A DNA stretch of 64,000 bases, from NCBI RefSeq assembly GCF_002368395.1, contig NZ_AP018254.1:124001-188000 (forward strand), read 5' to 3'. Below the pieces are notes generated by a model that was given only the letters and a program-made list of their open reading frames with translations, was not told where the DNA came from and did no database searches. Below are positions 37,210 to 48,065 of this stretch, piece by piece. Made by a program: the position numbers and the translations under genes. This stretch comes from Calothrix sp. NIES-3974. Lineage in GTDB: Bacteria; Cyanobacteriota; Cyanobacteriia; Cyanobacteriales; Nostocaceae. How positions within the stretch are numbered: position 1 is the stretch's first letter; each line of letters starts with the position of its first letter.

Positions 37210-38780
37210 CTATCCATTAGTCACATCTTTCTTAACAAAGTCTGAAAAGCGATTATAGAAATGATTTCAGTAGAGGGATTAAGCATTAAGATTAGACAAA
37301 ACTCAGAAAGTATGCATTTAGATTTGATGGGCTAGCTTCCAAGTTACGGCGATATCGTGCAATCGTCGTAACCCTCTCCAAATCGTCTTGACTCCAGGTT
37401 CCCCATCACCTTTACGACCCAGAAAACCACCTAGTCGAGCAATCATTCGTACAGCTTCTCTTAATGTTGGTGGCTGATCTGGTGGAATTGGGTTTTTGTT
37501 CACACTTACACATAAAGATTGCCATTCAACTGTAGTTAAAACCGTTTCACAACTTTGTTCTGGATTATCCCTTGCTTGGTAAGTTAACCATAATAATCGC
37601 CATGCCACAATCGAATATGTCGCTAATGCCATTGATAGGCGTTTTCCTGTCTCCAGTTGTAATTCCTCGATTCGACAACCGCTTTTCAATGTATAGTGAT
37701 AACGCTCGATTAACCAACGATATGTATACCATTCAACACATTTTACCGCATCTTCAAGGCTATTAATTTCCAATGTCGTTAACAATAACCAACTGATTGG
37801 TTTTATCTCCGATGGTGGACTCTTTTCTTCTGCTAATATCACCTGTAGTTTTACTGGTTTACAAAGCGAACGCCCGAGCTTATTTTTTGGTACTTCTATT
37901 TCAACTGTTTCGTATCTAATTGTTAGTTTTGCTATCCTTTCTGGTCTTTCTGGATTTCTTCTTACCTTGACTTCTACTTCTCCCTGAGTTGGACTTGACC
38001 TGATCGCCTCATGTAGATAATTCGCTGTATGGCTAACTTTTCTATTATGAGTTCCTCTGATTAGTAAGTGGCTATTTTCTGGTCTTTCCTGATTAAATAA
38101 ATCAAATATATCTGCTTCTGAGTCTGCTACTGTTATGATTTTTATCTTTTCTGGTAGTAATTTATTTGTTCTCTCTAGCCCTTCCAACCATCTTTGGCTT
38201 TCTTTTTCTTCTGTTTGTCTTTTTCTACGTGTTTTTGCTATTCCTAAATCTTCGATATTTCTTGACCATACTTGTTGGTCTATTACTCCCAGTGGAACTC
38301 CTTTTATGCTTGATAATAACGTTGAATGTACTTTTAATCCTAAACTTTTTCTCTGGTCTAGATATCCAATTCCTTCTGTTGCTGGATGACTTGTTACATC
38401 CATATTTGTTGTGTCTTGTATTGCTAATACTATCTCGTGTTCTTTTGCCCTTTCGATTGTACTTTTGATATGTCCATTGCTTATATCTGATGGTTTTATA
38501 TACGGCGAACTCCACAAATCATATGCTGCTGTTGTCGCTGCTACGCTCCCACATGCTTGAGGTACACTCGATGTTGGTTGTGCTGCTAAATCTTCTACCA
38601 TCTTTATCAAACGCTTGTTTCGCCGTTTATCTCCCAAATCCAAGTGCTTCAATTCCCTTGCTGCCCATTTTTCCATTTTTTACACCCTATCTTTCCTCTC
38701 TCAAAACTATACCTATCAAGCCTTTCGTCTTCTTTTAAGTATTTTTACTTTTTGTTAAGAAAGATCCGGGTAATGGATAG
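37210..38780 (-). mobile_element. Complete IS4-family insertion sequence with 10-bp target duplication
   Basis: 1,571 bp. The ends are inverted: CTATCCATTAGTCACATCTT at the left and CTATCCATTACCCGGATCTT read inward from the right, matching on to TCTTAACAAA (about 30 bp, 4 mismatches). The 10-bp direct repeat CTTGATGCAG flanks it at 37200-37209 and 38781-38790. One intact transposase fills most of it. It is inserted between ftsH and leuS; no gene is disrupted. The size and 10-bp duplication fit the IS4 superfamily. Confidence 0.95.
37318..38676 (-). CDS. IS4-family (Tn5-like) transposase
   Basis: 452 residues, ATG start. A Tn5-like DNA-binding N-terminus (EKWAARELKHLDLGDKRRNKR) is followed by an RNase H-like core. 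Likely catalytic residues: D in IQDTTNMD, D in VADSEADIFD, and E in WLIERYHYTLKSGCRIEE, which forms the Y-R-E-K signature of the IS4 family. The frame is complete, so the element may be active. Codon use and base composition do not differ obviously from host genes. Confidence 0.93.
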   Translation of the reverse strand: MEKWAARELKHLDLGDKRRNKRLIKMVEDLAAQPTSSVPQACGSVAATTAAYDLWSSPYIKPSDISNGHIKSTIERAKEHEIVLAIQDTTNMDVTSHPATEGIGYLDQRKSLGLKVHSTLLSSIKGVPLGVIDQQVWSRNIEDLGIAKTRRKRQTEEKESQRWLEGLERTNKLLPEKIKIITVADSEADIFDLFNQERPENSHLLIRGTHNRKVSHTANYLHEAIRSSPTQGEVEVKVRRNPERPERIAKLTIRYETVEIEVPKNKLGRSLCKPVKLQVILAEEKSPPSEIKPISWLLLTTLEINSLEDAVKCVEWYTYRWLIERYHYTLKSGCRIEELQLETGKRLSMALATYSIVAWRLLWLTYQARDNPEQSCETVLTTVEWQSLCVSVNKNPIPPDQPPTLREAVRMIARLGGFLGRKGDGEPGVKTIWRGLRRLHDIAVTWKLAHQI

Positions 38781-38790
38781 CTTGATGCAG

Positions 38791-39210
38791 AGGGGATGGG
38801 GAGTGGGGAGTCGGCAGTAGGTATGAGCTATTTTCTTGTTTGACAGTGTACAAACATTCATGGGAGACTCATCGGTCAAACAAATAAACCCTCAAACACA
38901 AGAAATCGGACTTGAGGTTTAAGAATTGACGTAGACGTGGAACAACTATTTGTCCGTTGTCACCTGAAAAGCAATAAAAAGGAGCCACTGCTCCGGTAGG
39001 GTTCCCCCAGTTGAAGCAAGTGGCATCCATCAAGGGATTAAATCGCACAACCTAGTAGCTCCCTAGCAAACAATTCACCTTAACTGAACCGTATTGACAA
39101 CTTCTACTCCCTTCTCCCATCACGGACTACTGACCATTTTCCAGCAAGTTGACCTAGAATATTTAAGCAGACAAAAATTAGAAATTGCGATCGCATTAGG
39201 AGTGTTTTGA
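38791..39210. other. Upstream region of leuS with a hairpin element
   Basis: 420 bp. 38982-39028 can fold as GGAGCCACT pairing with AGTGGCATCC (one bulge), enclosing GGTAGGGTTCCCCC; a competing local hairpin GGAGC/GCTCC is inside the left arm. It resembles a known type of cyanobacterial interspersed repeat rather than a regulatory RNA. HIP1-like GCGATCGC lies at 39188, and the leuS ribosome site AGGAG at 39199-39203. Confidence 0.45.
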
Positions 39211-41790
39211 GTGGATTCCCGATATAACCCTGCTGAAATTGAGGAAAAGTGGCACAAAACCTGGGATGAGTTGGGTTTGAATCGAACCGATACCAATTCT
39301 GCTAAACCCAAGTTTTATAGTTTAGGGATGTTTCCCTATCCTTCCGGTAGCCTCCACATGGGTCATGTCCGTAATTATACAATTACAGATGTGATTGCCC
39401 GTCTCAAGAGAATGCAAGGATATCGGGTGTTACACCCAATGGGATGGGATGCCTTTGGATTACCAGCCGAGAATGCAGCCATTGACCGGGGAGTCTTACC
39501 AGGTAAATGGACCTATCAAAATATAGAACAAATGCGATCGCAATTAAAGCGGTTAGGTTTGTTTATTGATTGGGAACGGGAATTGGCCACCTGTTCGCCG
39601 GATTATTATCGGTGGACCCAGTGGATTTTCTTGCAGTTTTTCCATGCTGGTTTAGCCTACCAAAAGGAAGCTGCGGTGAATTGGGACCCAGTTGACCAAA
39701 CGGTGGTAGCCAATGAACAGGTGGATAGTGAGGGTCGCTCTTGGCGCAGTGGAGCTATTGTGGAGCGAAAATTATTACGGCAATGGTTCCTGAAAATTAC
39801 TGACTACGCGGAAGAATTATTACAGGATTTGGATAAATTGCCAGGATGGCCAGAACGGGTCAAATTAATGCAAGCCAACTGGATTGGCAAGTCCACCGGT
39901 GCATATTTAGAATTCCCCATCGTTGATAGTCAGGATAAGGTTGCTGTTTATACCACTCGTCCCGACACCGTATATGGTGTGAGTTATGTGGTATTAGCAC
40001 CGGAACATCCCTTAACCATGCAGGTGACAACCCCGGAAAATAAACCTGCTGTGGCAGCTTTTATCAAAGAAGTAGCCAACCAAAGTGAGTTGGAACGCAC
40101 CGCAGAAGATAAACCGAAACGGGGTATGCCCACGGGAGGCTACGTAATTAATCCCTTCACAGGTGAAAAAGTTCCCATTTGGATTGCCGATTACGTCCTG
40201 TACGAATACGGAACCGGTGCAGTTATGGGTGTACCAGCCCACGATGCACGGGATTTTAAATTCGCCAAAGAGCAAAACTTACCCATTCAGGTGGTGATTA
40301 TTCCTGAAGGTGGCGACCCAGCAGCCAAATTAACTGCGGCATATACGGAACCAGGTGTATTAGTGAATTCCCAGCAATTCGATGGTATGGCTTCTGGTGA
40401 TGCCAAACAAGCAATCACTGAGTATGCGCAAACACAGGGCTTTGGTCAACCCCGTGTGCAATATCGCTTGCGGGACTGGTTAATTTCCCGTCAACGCTAT
40501 TGGGGTGCGCCAATTCCCATTATCCACTGTCCCGAATGTGGTGCGGTTCCGGTTCCAGAAGCAGATTTACCCGTGGTGTTACCGGAAGAAGTGGAATTTA
40601 GCGGACGGGGTGGTTCTCCATTGGCAAAATTAGCAGATTGGGTAAATGTACCTTGTCCAAGTTGTGGAACACCAGCGAAACGGGAAACCGACACGATGGA
40701 TACCTTTATCGATTCATCCTGGTATTACCTGCGGTTTACCGATGCGAAGAATGAAACCCAACCCTTTGCCAGGGAGAAAGTTAATGATTTTATGCCCGTT
40801 GACCAGTACGTTGGGGGTATTGAACATGCGATATTACACTTATTATACTCCCGTTTCTTTACTAAGGTACTGCGCGATCGCGGTTTATTAAATTTTGATG
40901 AACCCTTCCAACGCTTGTTAACCCAGGGAATGGTACAGGGTTTAACCTACATGAACCCCAATAAAGCCGACAAGGATAAATGGGTTCCCACCTATTTGGT
41001 TGACCCCAAGGACCCCCGTGACCCGAAAACAGGGGAACCCTTAAAGCTGGTTTATGCAACCATGTCTAAATCAAAGGGGAATGGTGTTGCACCGGAGGAT
41101 GTGATTGCTAAATATGGGGTTGATACTGCAAGGATGTTTATCCTGTTTAAAGCTCCCCCTGAAAAGGATTTAGAATGGGATGAGGCGGATGTGGAAGGAC
41201 AATTCCGCTTTTTGAACCGGGTATGGCGGTTAGTGACGGAATTTATCAATAATCCTCAAGCAGCCAAAGATAGCCACAATTCTACACACCCCCAATCCAA
41301 ATCAGAAAAAGACTTGCGTCGCTCCATCCATACTGCCATCAAGGAAATTAGCGAAGATGTGGAAGATGGCTATCAATTCAATACCGCCATTTCCGAATTA
41401 ATGAAGTTAAGTAATGCTCTTGCGGATGCGGATTGTCAGAATTCACCAGTATATCGGGAAGGAATTGAAACCTTACTGATATTATTGGCTCCCTTTGCAC
41501 CCCATATTAGTGAGGAATTATGGCATTTGTTGGGGAATCAAGATTCTGTACATACTCAAAATTGGTTAAAACATGACCCTGCGGCTTTAATTACCGACGA
41601 AATTACTTTAGTAATTCAAATCAACGGTAAAAGACGGGGTGATTTACCAGCACCAGCAAGTTTAGATAAAACTGGTTTGGAACAATTTGCCCGTGAATCG
41701 GAAATCGCCAAAAAATATATTGAAGGGAAAGAAATTAAAAAGGTAATTGTTGTCCCAGGAAAATTGGTTAATTTCGTCGTAGCTGGATAA
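39211..41790 (+). CDS. leuS: Leucyl-tRNA synthetase
   Basis: 859 residues, GTG start with AGGAG 7 bp upstream. It charges tRNA-Leu. Class I signatures: HMGH at 49-52 ([14 protein letters not shown]) and MSKS near 617 ([15 protein letters not shown]). The editing domain is present ([29 protein letters not shown]), as is a zinc-binding insert with CPECG and CPSCG. The C-terminus ([15 protein letters not shown]) is the usual tRNA-binding end. A normal full-length housekeeping enzyme. It converges on the DUF2854 gene; a 29-bp near-palindrome lies between them. Confidence 0.97.
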   Translation: MDSRYNPAEIEEKWHKTWDELGLNRTDTNSAKPKFYSLGMFPYPSGSLHMGHVRNYTITDVIARLKRMQGYRVLHPMGWDAFGLPAENAAIDRGVLPGKWTYQNIEQMRSQLKRLGLFIDWERELATCSPDYYRWTQWIFLQFFHAGLAYQKEAAVNWDPVDQTVVANEQVDSEGRSWRSGAIVERKLLRQWFLKITDYAEELLQDLDKLPGWPERVKLMQANWIGKSTGAYLEFPIVDSQDKVAVYTTRPDTVYGVSYVVLAPEHPLTMQVTTPENKPAVAAFIKEVANQSELERTAEDKPKRGMPTGGYVINPFTGEKVPIWIADYVLYEYGTGAVMGVPAHDARDFKFAKEQNLPIQVVIIPEGGDPAAKLTAAYTEPGVLVNSQQFDGMASGDAKQAITEYAQTQGFGQPRVQYRLRDWLISRQRYWGAPIPIIHCPECGAVPVPEADLPVVLPEEVEFSGRGGSPLAKLADWVNVPCPSCGTPAKRETDTMDTFIDSSWYYLRFTDAKNETQPFAREKVNDFMPVDQYVGGIEHAILHLLYSRFFTKVLRDRGLLNFDEPFQRLLTQGMVQGLTYMNPNKADKDKWVPTYLVDPKDPRDPKTGEPLKLVYATMSKSKGNGVAPEDVIAKYGVDTARMFILFKAPPEKDLEWDEADVEGQFRFLNRVWRLVTEFINNPQAAKDSHNSTHPQSKSEKDLRRSIHTAIKEISEDVEDGYQFNTAISELMKLSNALADADCQNSPVYREGIETLLILLAPFAPHISEELWHLLGNQDSVHTQNWLKHDPAALITDEITLVIQINGKRRGDLPAPASLDKTGLEQFARESEIAKKYIEGKEIKKVIVVPGKLVNFVVAG

Positions 41791-41814
41791 AGTTCTAAAA
41801 TACCCCTACTTCCT

Positions 41815-41843
41815 GTAGAGACGACCCGACAGGTCGTCTCTAC
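41815..41843. repeat. 29-bp GTAGAGACGACC palindrome between convergent genes
   Basis: GTAGAGACGACCCG and its near complement CAGGTCGTCTCTAC meet around one base, with one mismatch. It has no T run. It sits 25 bp after leuS and 20 bp after the DUF2854 stop on the other strand, where it may end both transcripts. Other copies: 383-411, 32906-32934, 45859-45885, 47953-47981, 55168-55196. Confidence 0.85.
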
Positions 41844-41862
41844 CTACCCTTGCAGACCCTGA

Positions 41863-42435
41863 TTAAACCGGGTTAGCTGCGGGGGTATGCAGAACCTTAA
41901 TGAAAGCCACTTCTAACTTGTCCTCCCCTGTGGGTGTAATTCTCACATCGATATCTGGACCAAAATATTTCACCATTTTGGTCTGTTTTTCTTGCCATGC
42001 AGATAAAGGAACATAGGGAGAATCGAATTCCAGGATTAATGTATATGCACCATCGGTTTCAGTTTCCCGCAAACCTGTGACAATCGGAATATCATCCTCA
42101 TCTGAGGGAACTAATTCTAGATATTCTAGAGCTTGGTCAAAATGAGCTTGTTGACCGTAGCAGTAGCGGGTAATATCCTTACGAATCTTAGTTTGGGTAG
42201 GGGTAGCTTGTTGTTCGCGTAATTCGACGATAGCAGGTGGTGTTGGTTGGCTATAGGGTACGGGTGCAAGTTCGCTAGCTTTGAGAGCTAAACCCCCTAA
42301 AACCAAAGGTATACCGTAAAAAAAGCCTACCAGATTCAACGTCGCATTGTGCATCCCATAGGCAATAAATCCAATTATTGTCAGAATGCTACCCAAGGTT
42401 AAACCCAAAATCGACAGGGGAAACTTACCGAACAT
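41863..42435 (-). CDS. DUF2854 membrane-anchored protein
   Basis: 190 residues, ATG start. Two N-terminal helices (SILGLTLGSILTIIGFIAYG and LVGFFYGIPLVLGGLAL) anchor a soluble C-terminal domain. Conserved parts: KDITRYCYGQQAHFDQALEYLEL and DIPIVTGLRETETDGAYTLILEFDSPYVP. These match DUF2854 (PF11016, from memory), found in cyanobacteria and plastids. The function is unknown. Confidence 0.85.
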   Translation of the reverse strand: MFGKFPLSILGLTLGSILTIIGFIAYGMHNATLNLVGFFYGIPLVLGGLALKASELAPVPYSQPTPPAIVELREQQATPTQTKIRKDITRYCYGQQAHFDQALEYLELVPSDEDDIPIVTGLRETETDGAYTLILEFDSPYVPLSAWQEKQTKMVKYFGPDIDVRITPTGEDKLEVAFIKVLHTPAANPV

Positions 42436-42602
42436 AGTTGTTACTTAATATTTCTTAAACACTAGTTTTACTATCATCGGCGATCAATGCCACCTTGAGG
42501 AAGAGTAGAGGCAAAGTTTTTCTATTTAAGGCTAAACTAAACAGTGAGGCGGGTAAATGAAGACCGTTGAGTGGAAATTCTCATCAAGGTAAAGAAAGAG
42601 AC

Positions 42603-42782
42603 ATGGATACACAAGCGATTAAAGACAGAGTGATTGCTGTTAAAGCCAAGCGCGAGTACCTATTACAATTATTAGAAAAGCCTGATTTAGGAGCCTTAAA
42701 AATTGATGTCAGCCAAGCCCTAGAAGAAATGGACGATTTACTGGATGAGTTTCACCGGACGTTTCCCAATGAGGTGATTTAA
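42603..42782 (+). CDS. Small conserved helical protein
   Basis: 59 residues from ATG 42603. AAAGAAAGAGAC upstream gives a weak ribosome site; the longer TTG-initiated frame at 42567 is unlikely. The protein is fully helical and charged: KAKREYLLQLLEKPDLGALK, VSQALEEMDDLLDEFHRTFP. No signal or membrane segment. Homologues of this size exist in related cyanobacteria as far as I recall; the function is unknown. Confidence 0.65.
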   Translation: MDTQAIKDRVIAVKAKREYLLQLLEKPDLGALKIDVSQALEEMDDLLDEFHRTFPNEVI

Positions 42783-43037
42783 GCAATATATAATATTAAC
42801 TTAACTAACTAAGTGTTGTAGAGACGTAGTAAGTATCTGCGTCTCGACAAAAAACTATTTCATCAATACTTGGCACACTGATATGTTTCCCTTTTGGTTT
42901 GTTGAGAGTTGACCTTTAAAGCAGCACTATCCAAACAAACAGCTTACCTATTGAGAGTGTAATGTAAACTTGGGGGCACTTTGGCTACTGAGCAAATCCA
43001 ATTTCAGTGTTGGGATAAACCTAATTATACAAGAAAT

Positions 43038-43445
43038 TTATTCTGCTTTTGACTGATTACCAAGTTCTCGTACTAATTTGATTAAATCAAGGGTCGGAAT
43101 ATCTTTGCTACAGAAAGCATCCCATTCACCCTGAACGCGCTGGTCTGGGGATAACTTGTTTTCCTCCTGGGAAGAGTAAACTATAATTTTGGTACTATGT
43201 GCGATCGCTTTGATTTGCCTTGAAGCTGTCCAACCATCCATCAAAGGCATTTGTAGGTCTAAAATCACAACATCGGGTTTTTCGCGTTGGACAAGTTGAA
43301 GTGCGTCACGACCATTGCTGGCAAAACCGACGACTTGAATATTTTTTTGGCATTCCAAGGCAATTTGTAAGGTCAAACGTGTCAGATCATGGTCGTCAAC
43401 AACCATAACCCGTAAGGTTGAAGGTTCACAGGACAGCATCAACAT
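43038..43445 (-). CDS. Single-domain response regulator
   Basis: 135 residues, ATG start. Receiver domain of the CheY type: acidic pocket D17/D18 (MVVDDHD), phosphoacceptor D63 in VVILDLQMPLMDG, conserved Ser (YSS, 91-92) and Lys K114 (FCSKDIP). There is no output domain. It resembles the N-terminus of NarL-type regulators. No histidine kinase is adjacent. It probably relays phosphate to a partner kinase or protein. Confidence 0.9.
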   Translation of the reverse strand: MLMLSCEPSTLRVMVVDDHDLTRLTLQIALECQKNIQVVGFASNGRDALQLVQREKPDVVILDLQMPLMDGWTASRQIKAIAHSTKIIVYSSQEENKLSPDQRVQGEWDAFCSKDIPTLDLIKLVRELGNQSKAE

Positions 43446-43738
43446 TAAAGCTAGTGCAAGAGAATTATGTATTAACTTTTCTAGTGTATGAGAACCAGTA
43501 GATAAACTGACTCTACCCTACGGGTGAATCACGATTTTGTGCTATATGTATCCTAATGGGGTTTATCATCCAATCTACATGAGTAAGTCGGTATAAAAAA
43601 CCAAGGTATGTCCAAAGCTAGTGGAACGCAGTGAAAGGAAACAATCTCAAGGCTTTGTTAGGGGCTGTACCTATCATTCCAGATTTTGCTCCTAATTCCT
43701 GTATCCTAGAATTTTATAGTCTGTAATCTTCCATCCCC

Positions 43739-44536
43739 ATGTTTCCCCCCAACCTATTACTACTTATCATCGGTGGCTTCTTTGCAGGTATTTTAGCTGG
43801 TTTCTTAGGCATTGGGGGTGGTACAATACTGGTGCCAATGCAAATCGCTTTAGGTTACGCCTCAGTCCCGGCGATCGCCACCAGTAGTTTAGCAATTATT
43901 ATCACCTCTGTTTCCGGTAGCCTGCAAAATTGGCGGATGGGTTATCTAGATTGGCGACGGGTTGTGTTATTAGGATTACCTGCTGCCTTTACGGCTCAAA
44001 TTGGTGTGGAAATTGCTGAAATCGCCAAAAAAACTGACTTGGGAGCCGGATTATTACTCATTGCCTTTGGTTTGTTACTGTTATTAAATATTTATCTGGT
44101 AGAATTACGTAAGCAGCTCGCCAAAAATCCTACTAATTCCTCCACGAGGCGGGTTAACCCAGTAGTTGCCAGAATTATGACCGGTGGTGCTGCTGGGGTT
44201 CTGGCTGGTTTATTTGGTGTTGGTGGAGGGGTAATTATGGTTCCTTTGCAAATGCTATTACTAGGGGAACAAATCAAAGTCGCCATCCAAACCAGTCTAG
44301 GTGTGATTATGATTACTGCGGTATCCGCCACTATTGGTCATGCAGTCAAGGGAAATATGATGGTAGTTGAGGGTTTAATTTTGGGTTTTGGTGGGTTAGT
44401 TGGTGCGCAAATTAGCACTAGATTCTTGCCGAAATTACCAGACTCTATTGTCAGGAATATGTTTAGATTTTTGCTGGCGATTTTGGCAGTATATATGTTT
44501 TGGCAAGCTGCACAAATTTTAGGTGTTGGGAGGTAG
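43739..44536 (+). CDS. TauE/SafE-family membrane transporter
   Basis: 265 residues, ATG start. Seven or eight helices in two homologous halves, each beginning with the family's glycine-rich motif: GFLGIGGGTILVP (22-34) and GLFGVGGGVIMVP. The family (sulfite exporter TauE/SafE) exports sulfur-containing anions in other bacteria; the substrate here is unknown. There is no ribosome site close to the ATG. The 292-bp spacer before it holds no gene. Confidence 0.88.
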   Translation: MFPPNLLLLIIGGFFAGILAGFLGIGGGTILVPMQIALGYASVPAIATSSLAIIITSVSGSLQNWRMGYLDWRRVVLLGLPAAFTAQIGVEIAEIAKKTDLGAGLLLIAFGLLLLLNIYLVELRKQLAKNPTNSSTRRVNPVVARIMTGGAAGVLAGLFGVGGGVIMVPLQMLLLGEQIKVAIQTSLGVIMITAVSATIGHAVKGNMMVVEGLILGFGGLVGAQISTRFLPKLPDSIVRNMFRFLLAILAVYMFWQAAQILGVGR

Positions 44537-44616
44537 GTGATTAGGGAAACTACCCAATTCAATCACGTCAAGCATAATTATACCAAGCATAATTATACAT
44601 AGTCTTAGTCATTTAG

Positions 44617-45771
44617 ATGCCGATGAAAATCCTTATGTCTTTAACTTCCTTGATTTTGCCCATCAAAGGACGAGTTTGGTGGCTAACACCCCTAATCTGG
44701 TTAATCCTGGTTGCACCCTCCTATGCATCAGTAATTTTACGTGTTGCCATTGAACGAGATGTACAACAGGTTCGCGTCGGTGCTTCCACAGAAGCAATTG
44801 TTAAAGATGCTAGCGGTAAAACATTAGGACAATTACCAGCTATGAATGCCTACTATGCTCAACCAGTTACTGGAGGAGGGGTAGCACTCGATCGATGGCG
44901 TTCTGGACTATTTTGGATTGAACCCACTGGAAAAGGTTATGTTTATATCGGCGATCGCTGGTATCGGGGACGGGTATTAGTGGTTCCGACGGACAAAGGT
45001 GTTACTGCCGTCAATTGGGTGGATATCGAAGAGTATTTATACAGCGTCATCGGTGGAGAAATGGATGCACGTTGGCCGCAAGAAGCTCTTAAAGCTCAGG
45101 CGATCGCAGCTCGTACCTATGCTCTTTATAAACGCCAAGAACAACGCAATCATCCCCTCTTTGATCTTGGTAATACCCCTGACCGTTGGCAAATCTACAA
45201 AGGTGTAATCAGCGAGTCTCCAGCGACCTACGATGCAGTAGATAAAACAGCTGGCAAAGTATTAACTTTTAATAATCAAATTATTTTATCTGTATTCCAT
45301 GCCTGTTCGGGAGGACATACGGAAAACGTGGAAGATGTCTGGGGAAATCCCCTACCCTATCTGCGTGCTGTTCCTGATTTTGACCAAAATATCCCCCAAT
45401 GTCAATGGCAACGCAATATCTCCGCAGTCGAAATTAGCCAAATTTTCCCAGAGGTGGGTGCGGTCAAGCAACTTGTACCGGAAGAACTTTCACCCTTCGG
45501 TAGTATTAAGCAATTGCGTATCGTTGGCGACAAAGGCACGAAAACCCTCAAAGGGGAGGAAGTTCGGACTGCACTGAAATTGCGTAGCACCCGCTTCACG
45601 ATTTCCGATACGGGTAATGGTAATTTTTTACTCCAGGGTCGTGGTTTTGGCCACGGTTTAGGTATGAGTCAATGGGGTGCATACAATTTAGCACTCCAGC
45701 GTGCTAATCATTTGCAAATTTTAGCCTATTACTATAAAGGGGTAGCTCTGTCACCAATTCGAGCTAGATAA
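44617..45771 (+). CDS. SpoIID/LytB domain protein
   Basis: 384 residues; ATG 44617 (or 44623). Signal peptide-like N-terminus (GRVWWLTPLIWLILVAPSYAS). The SpoIID domain is clear: EEYLYSVIGGEMDARWP, EALKAQAIAARTYALY, SVFHACSGGHTENVEDVW and the C-terminal GRGFGHGLGMSQWGA. In Bacillus, SpoIID trims glycan strands as a lytic transglycosylase; cyanobacterial homologues are thought to act on peptidoglycan. No spore genes are present, as expected. It lies 80 bp after the TauE-like gene on the same strand, possibly co-transcribed. Confidence 0.9.
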   Translation: MPMKILMSLTSLILPIKGRVWWLTPLIWLILVAPSYASVILRVAIERDVQQVRVGASTEAIVKDASGKTLGQLPAMNAYYAQPVTGGGVALDRWRSGLFWIEPTGKGYVYIGDRWYRGRVLVVPTDKGVTAVNWVDIEEYLYSVIGGEMDARWPQEALKAQAIAARTYALYKRQEQRNHPLFDLGNTPDRWQIYKGVISESPATYDAVDKTAGKVLTFNNQIILSVFHACSGGHTENVEDVWGNPLPYLRAVPDFDQNIPQCQWQRNISAVEISQIFPEVGAVKQLVPEELSPFGSIKQLRIVGDKGTKTLKGEEVRTALKLRSTRFTISDTGNGNFLLQGRGFGHGLGMSQWGAYNLALQRANHLQILAYYYKGVALSPIRAR

Positions 45772-45858
45772 TAGGGATTTTGGATTTTGGATTTTGGATA
45801 GGAATCCGACTTGAATGTTGAACAAGACTCAGTATAGTTTCCTGCTCACTACTCCCTC

Positions 45859-45885
45859 TAGAGACGACCCGACAGGTCGTCTCTA
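45859..45885. repeat. GTAGAGACGACC-type palindrome
   Basis: TAGAGACGACCCG / CAGGTCGTCTCTA, one mismatch. It lies between the convergent SpoIID and sdhA genes, where a terminator would be expected. Confidence 0.85.
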
Positions 45886-45936
45886 CCGACTCCCTACTCC
45901 CTGACCTCAACAGATCAATTCAAAAACCAAATCGAA

Positions 45937-47664
45937 TTAATATTTACGTTCTTGAGGTTCAAACATTGTTATACAGACAGGACGATATTGGATATTAACT
46001 TGCTCCTGGGAATAATAGGCAAGGGTGTGTTGGAGAAAGTTGGTATCGTCACGGAGGGGATAATCTTCACGAAAATGAGCGCCACGACTTTCTCGACGTT
46101 GAAATGCAGAAGCAAGAATTATCTGACCAACTACCATCAGATTTTCCAACTCCAAAGCCTCAATTATCTCTGTATTCCAATCTTTTCCCTTATCATCTAA
46201 ATAAATTTGTGAGTATTGTTGCTGTAATTCTCGCAATTTATTTAGTCCTTGTTGCATTAATTCCGCAGTGCGGAATACACCACAAAATTCCGTCATTGTA
46301 TCTTGAAATGTTTGCCGGAGAGTTTGAATCCGGTATTGTCCAACTTGGTCTAAAAGTGCTTGGATTTTTTGTTGTGCTTCTTGAATATATTTTTGTTCAT
46401 TAATTTGGGGTAAGGGACGATTTTCAACATACCGAGCAATACTTGCACCAGCACGTTTCCCATAGACAACACACTCCAACAGGGAATTACTACCTAAACG
46501 ATTAGCACCGTGAACGGAAACACAGGAAGTCTCACCCGCAGCAAAAAAGCCATCGACAAGGGTACTATCACTACTGCGTACTTGACAATCCGTATTCACA
46601 GGAATACCACCCATGCAATAATGGATCGTAGGGCGAACAGGTATCGGTTGGGTGACAGCATCAACTCCCACTAAACGATGGGCTTCTTCCCAACAAAAAG
46701 GGACGCGACTCATGATTTTTTCCTTTCCCATGTGACGAAGGTCTAAATGGACAAAAGCACCTCCAGCACTACCATCGGGATGGATACCTCTCCCAGCACG
46801 AATTTCATAGGCGATCGCGCGGGAAGTAATATCACGGGGAGCCAATTCCATCCGACTAGGAGCATAACGCTCCATAAACCTTTCCCCTGCACTATTAATC
46901 AAATAAGCTCCTTCACCCCGTACCGCTTCGGAAATCAACACACCAACGGGATACAACCCTGTTGGGTGAAATTGCACAAATTCCATATCTTGCAGGGGTA
47001 ATCCAGCCAAAGCTGTCATCGCCAATCCGTCACCCGTCGATGCATAGTCATTAGAAGTTGTATTGTAAACACGACCATAACCACCGGTCGCAAACATTAC
47101 CGCTTTTGCCCGGACAACTTGTATTTCCCCATCCAAAAGCCGGTACATCACCACACCTTTAGCTTCCCCATCCTCCAAAATTAGCCGCATGACGTACCAT
47201 TCTTGGTAAATTTTTACGCCATACTTGCGTAAATTGTTCACAAGTTCATGGAGAATCGCATGTCCCGTTTTATCGGCTGCGTAACAAGTGCGATTATGGG
47301 AATGACCACCAAATGCGCGTTGAGCAATACGTCCATCCTCAAGTCGGGAAAACAATACACCCATATGTTCTAGGTCAATTACCACATCAGGTGCTTCACG
47401 GGTAAGAATTTCCACCGCATCTTGGTCAGCAAGATAATCAGACCCTTTGACAGTATCGAATGCATGTGCTTCCCAGGAGTCTTCCGTATCAACATTTTTT
47501 AGGCTTGCAGCCATTCCTCCCTGAGCAGCAACGGAGTGGGAGCGAATCGGGTGGGTTTTGGCTACAATTGCAATATTGAGTTGGTGGTTAGTACGAGCAA
47601 TCTCCACTGCGGCACGACACCCTGCAAGTCCACCACCAACAATGATGACATCATGTTCAAGCAT
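45937..47664 (-). CDS. sdhA: Succinate dehydrogenase/fumarate reductase flavoprotein subunit
   Basis: 575 residues from ATG 47664 ([19 protein letters not shown]); a TTG six codons upstream is also open but not needed. The FAD motif GGGLAG, the histidine used for FAD attachment ([15 protein letters not shown]), [27 protein letters not shown], and the C-terminal [14 protein letters not shown] are all present. It oxidises succinate to fumarate in the thylakoid or plasma membrane and feeds the plastoquinone pool. The iron-sulfur subunit gene is not beside it, which is common in cyanobacteria. The protein is complete. Confidence 0.93.
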   Translation of the reverse strand: MLEHDVIIVGGGLAGCRAAVEIARTNHQLNIAIVAKTHPIRSHSVAAQGGMAASLKNVDTEDSWEAHAFDTVKGSDYLADQDAVEILTREAPDVVIDLEHMGVLFSRLEDGRIAQRAFGGHSHNRTCYAADKTGHAILHELVNNLRKYGVKIYQEWYVMRLILEDGEAKGVVMYRLLDGEIQVVRAKAVMFATGGYGRVYNTTSNDYASTGDGLAMTALAGLPLQDMEFVQFHPTGLYPVGVLISEAVRGEGAYLINSAGERFMERYAPSRMELAPRDITSRAIAYEIRAGRGIHPDGSAGGAFVHLDLRHMGKEKIMSRVPFCWEEAHRLVGVDAVTQPIPVRPTIHYCMGGIPVNTDCQVRSSDSTLVDGFFAAGETSCVSVHGANRLGSNSLLECVVYGKRAGASIARYVENRPLPQINEQKYIQEAQQKIQALLDQVGQYRIQTLRQTFQDTMTEFCGVFRTAELMQQGLNKLRELQQQYSQIYLDDKGKDWNTEIIEALELENLMVVGQIILASAFQRRESRGAHFREDYPLRDDTNFLQHTLAYYSQEQVNIQYRPVCITMFEPQERKY

Positions 47665-48065
47665 ATGCAATCTAGGGTACAAAAATATCTGCTGTTCACT
47701 GTAGCATTTTTGTAGGAAAATCCAGAACTTTCCTCAGTCAATACGAACAATTTTGGGTTTTATGGCTTGTTTTACACCTGGACTTTTGAGTAGCACTACC
47801 AATATCTAGCAAAATGAAATTGATCAACCAATAGATTAAAAAATGCTATATACCAAGTTCTAACATGTTTTCATATCACGCAAAATAATTTTCATGTATC
47901 AAATCAGCAATCATCATCATGGACGGTTGATTACCCATAATTACCGATAATTGTAGAGACGTAGCATTGCTACGTCTCTACTAGGTAACGCATCATTAAT
48001 TTTCATTGCCATATCTAATGATTTGAATATGGTTACGTTACCAGACATGATATATATAACCCGAT
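47665..48065. other. Intergenic spacer with palindrome
   Basis: 401 bp between sdhA and the Rieske gene, both on the minus strand. 47953-47981 is a perfect 29-bp palindrome (GTAGAGACGTAGCA arms). The sdhA promoter should lie at 47670-47800. No gene seen. Confidence 0.55.
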
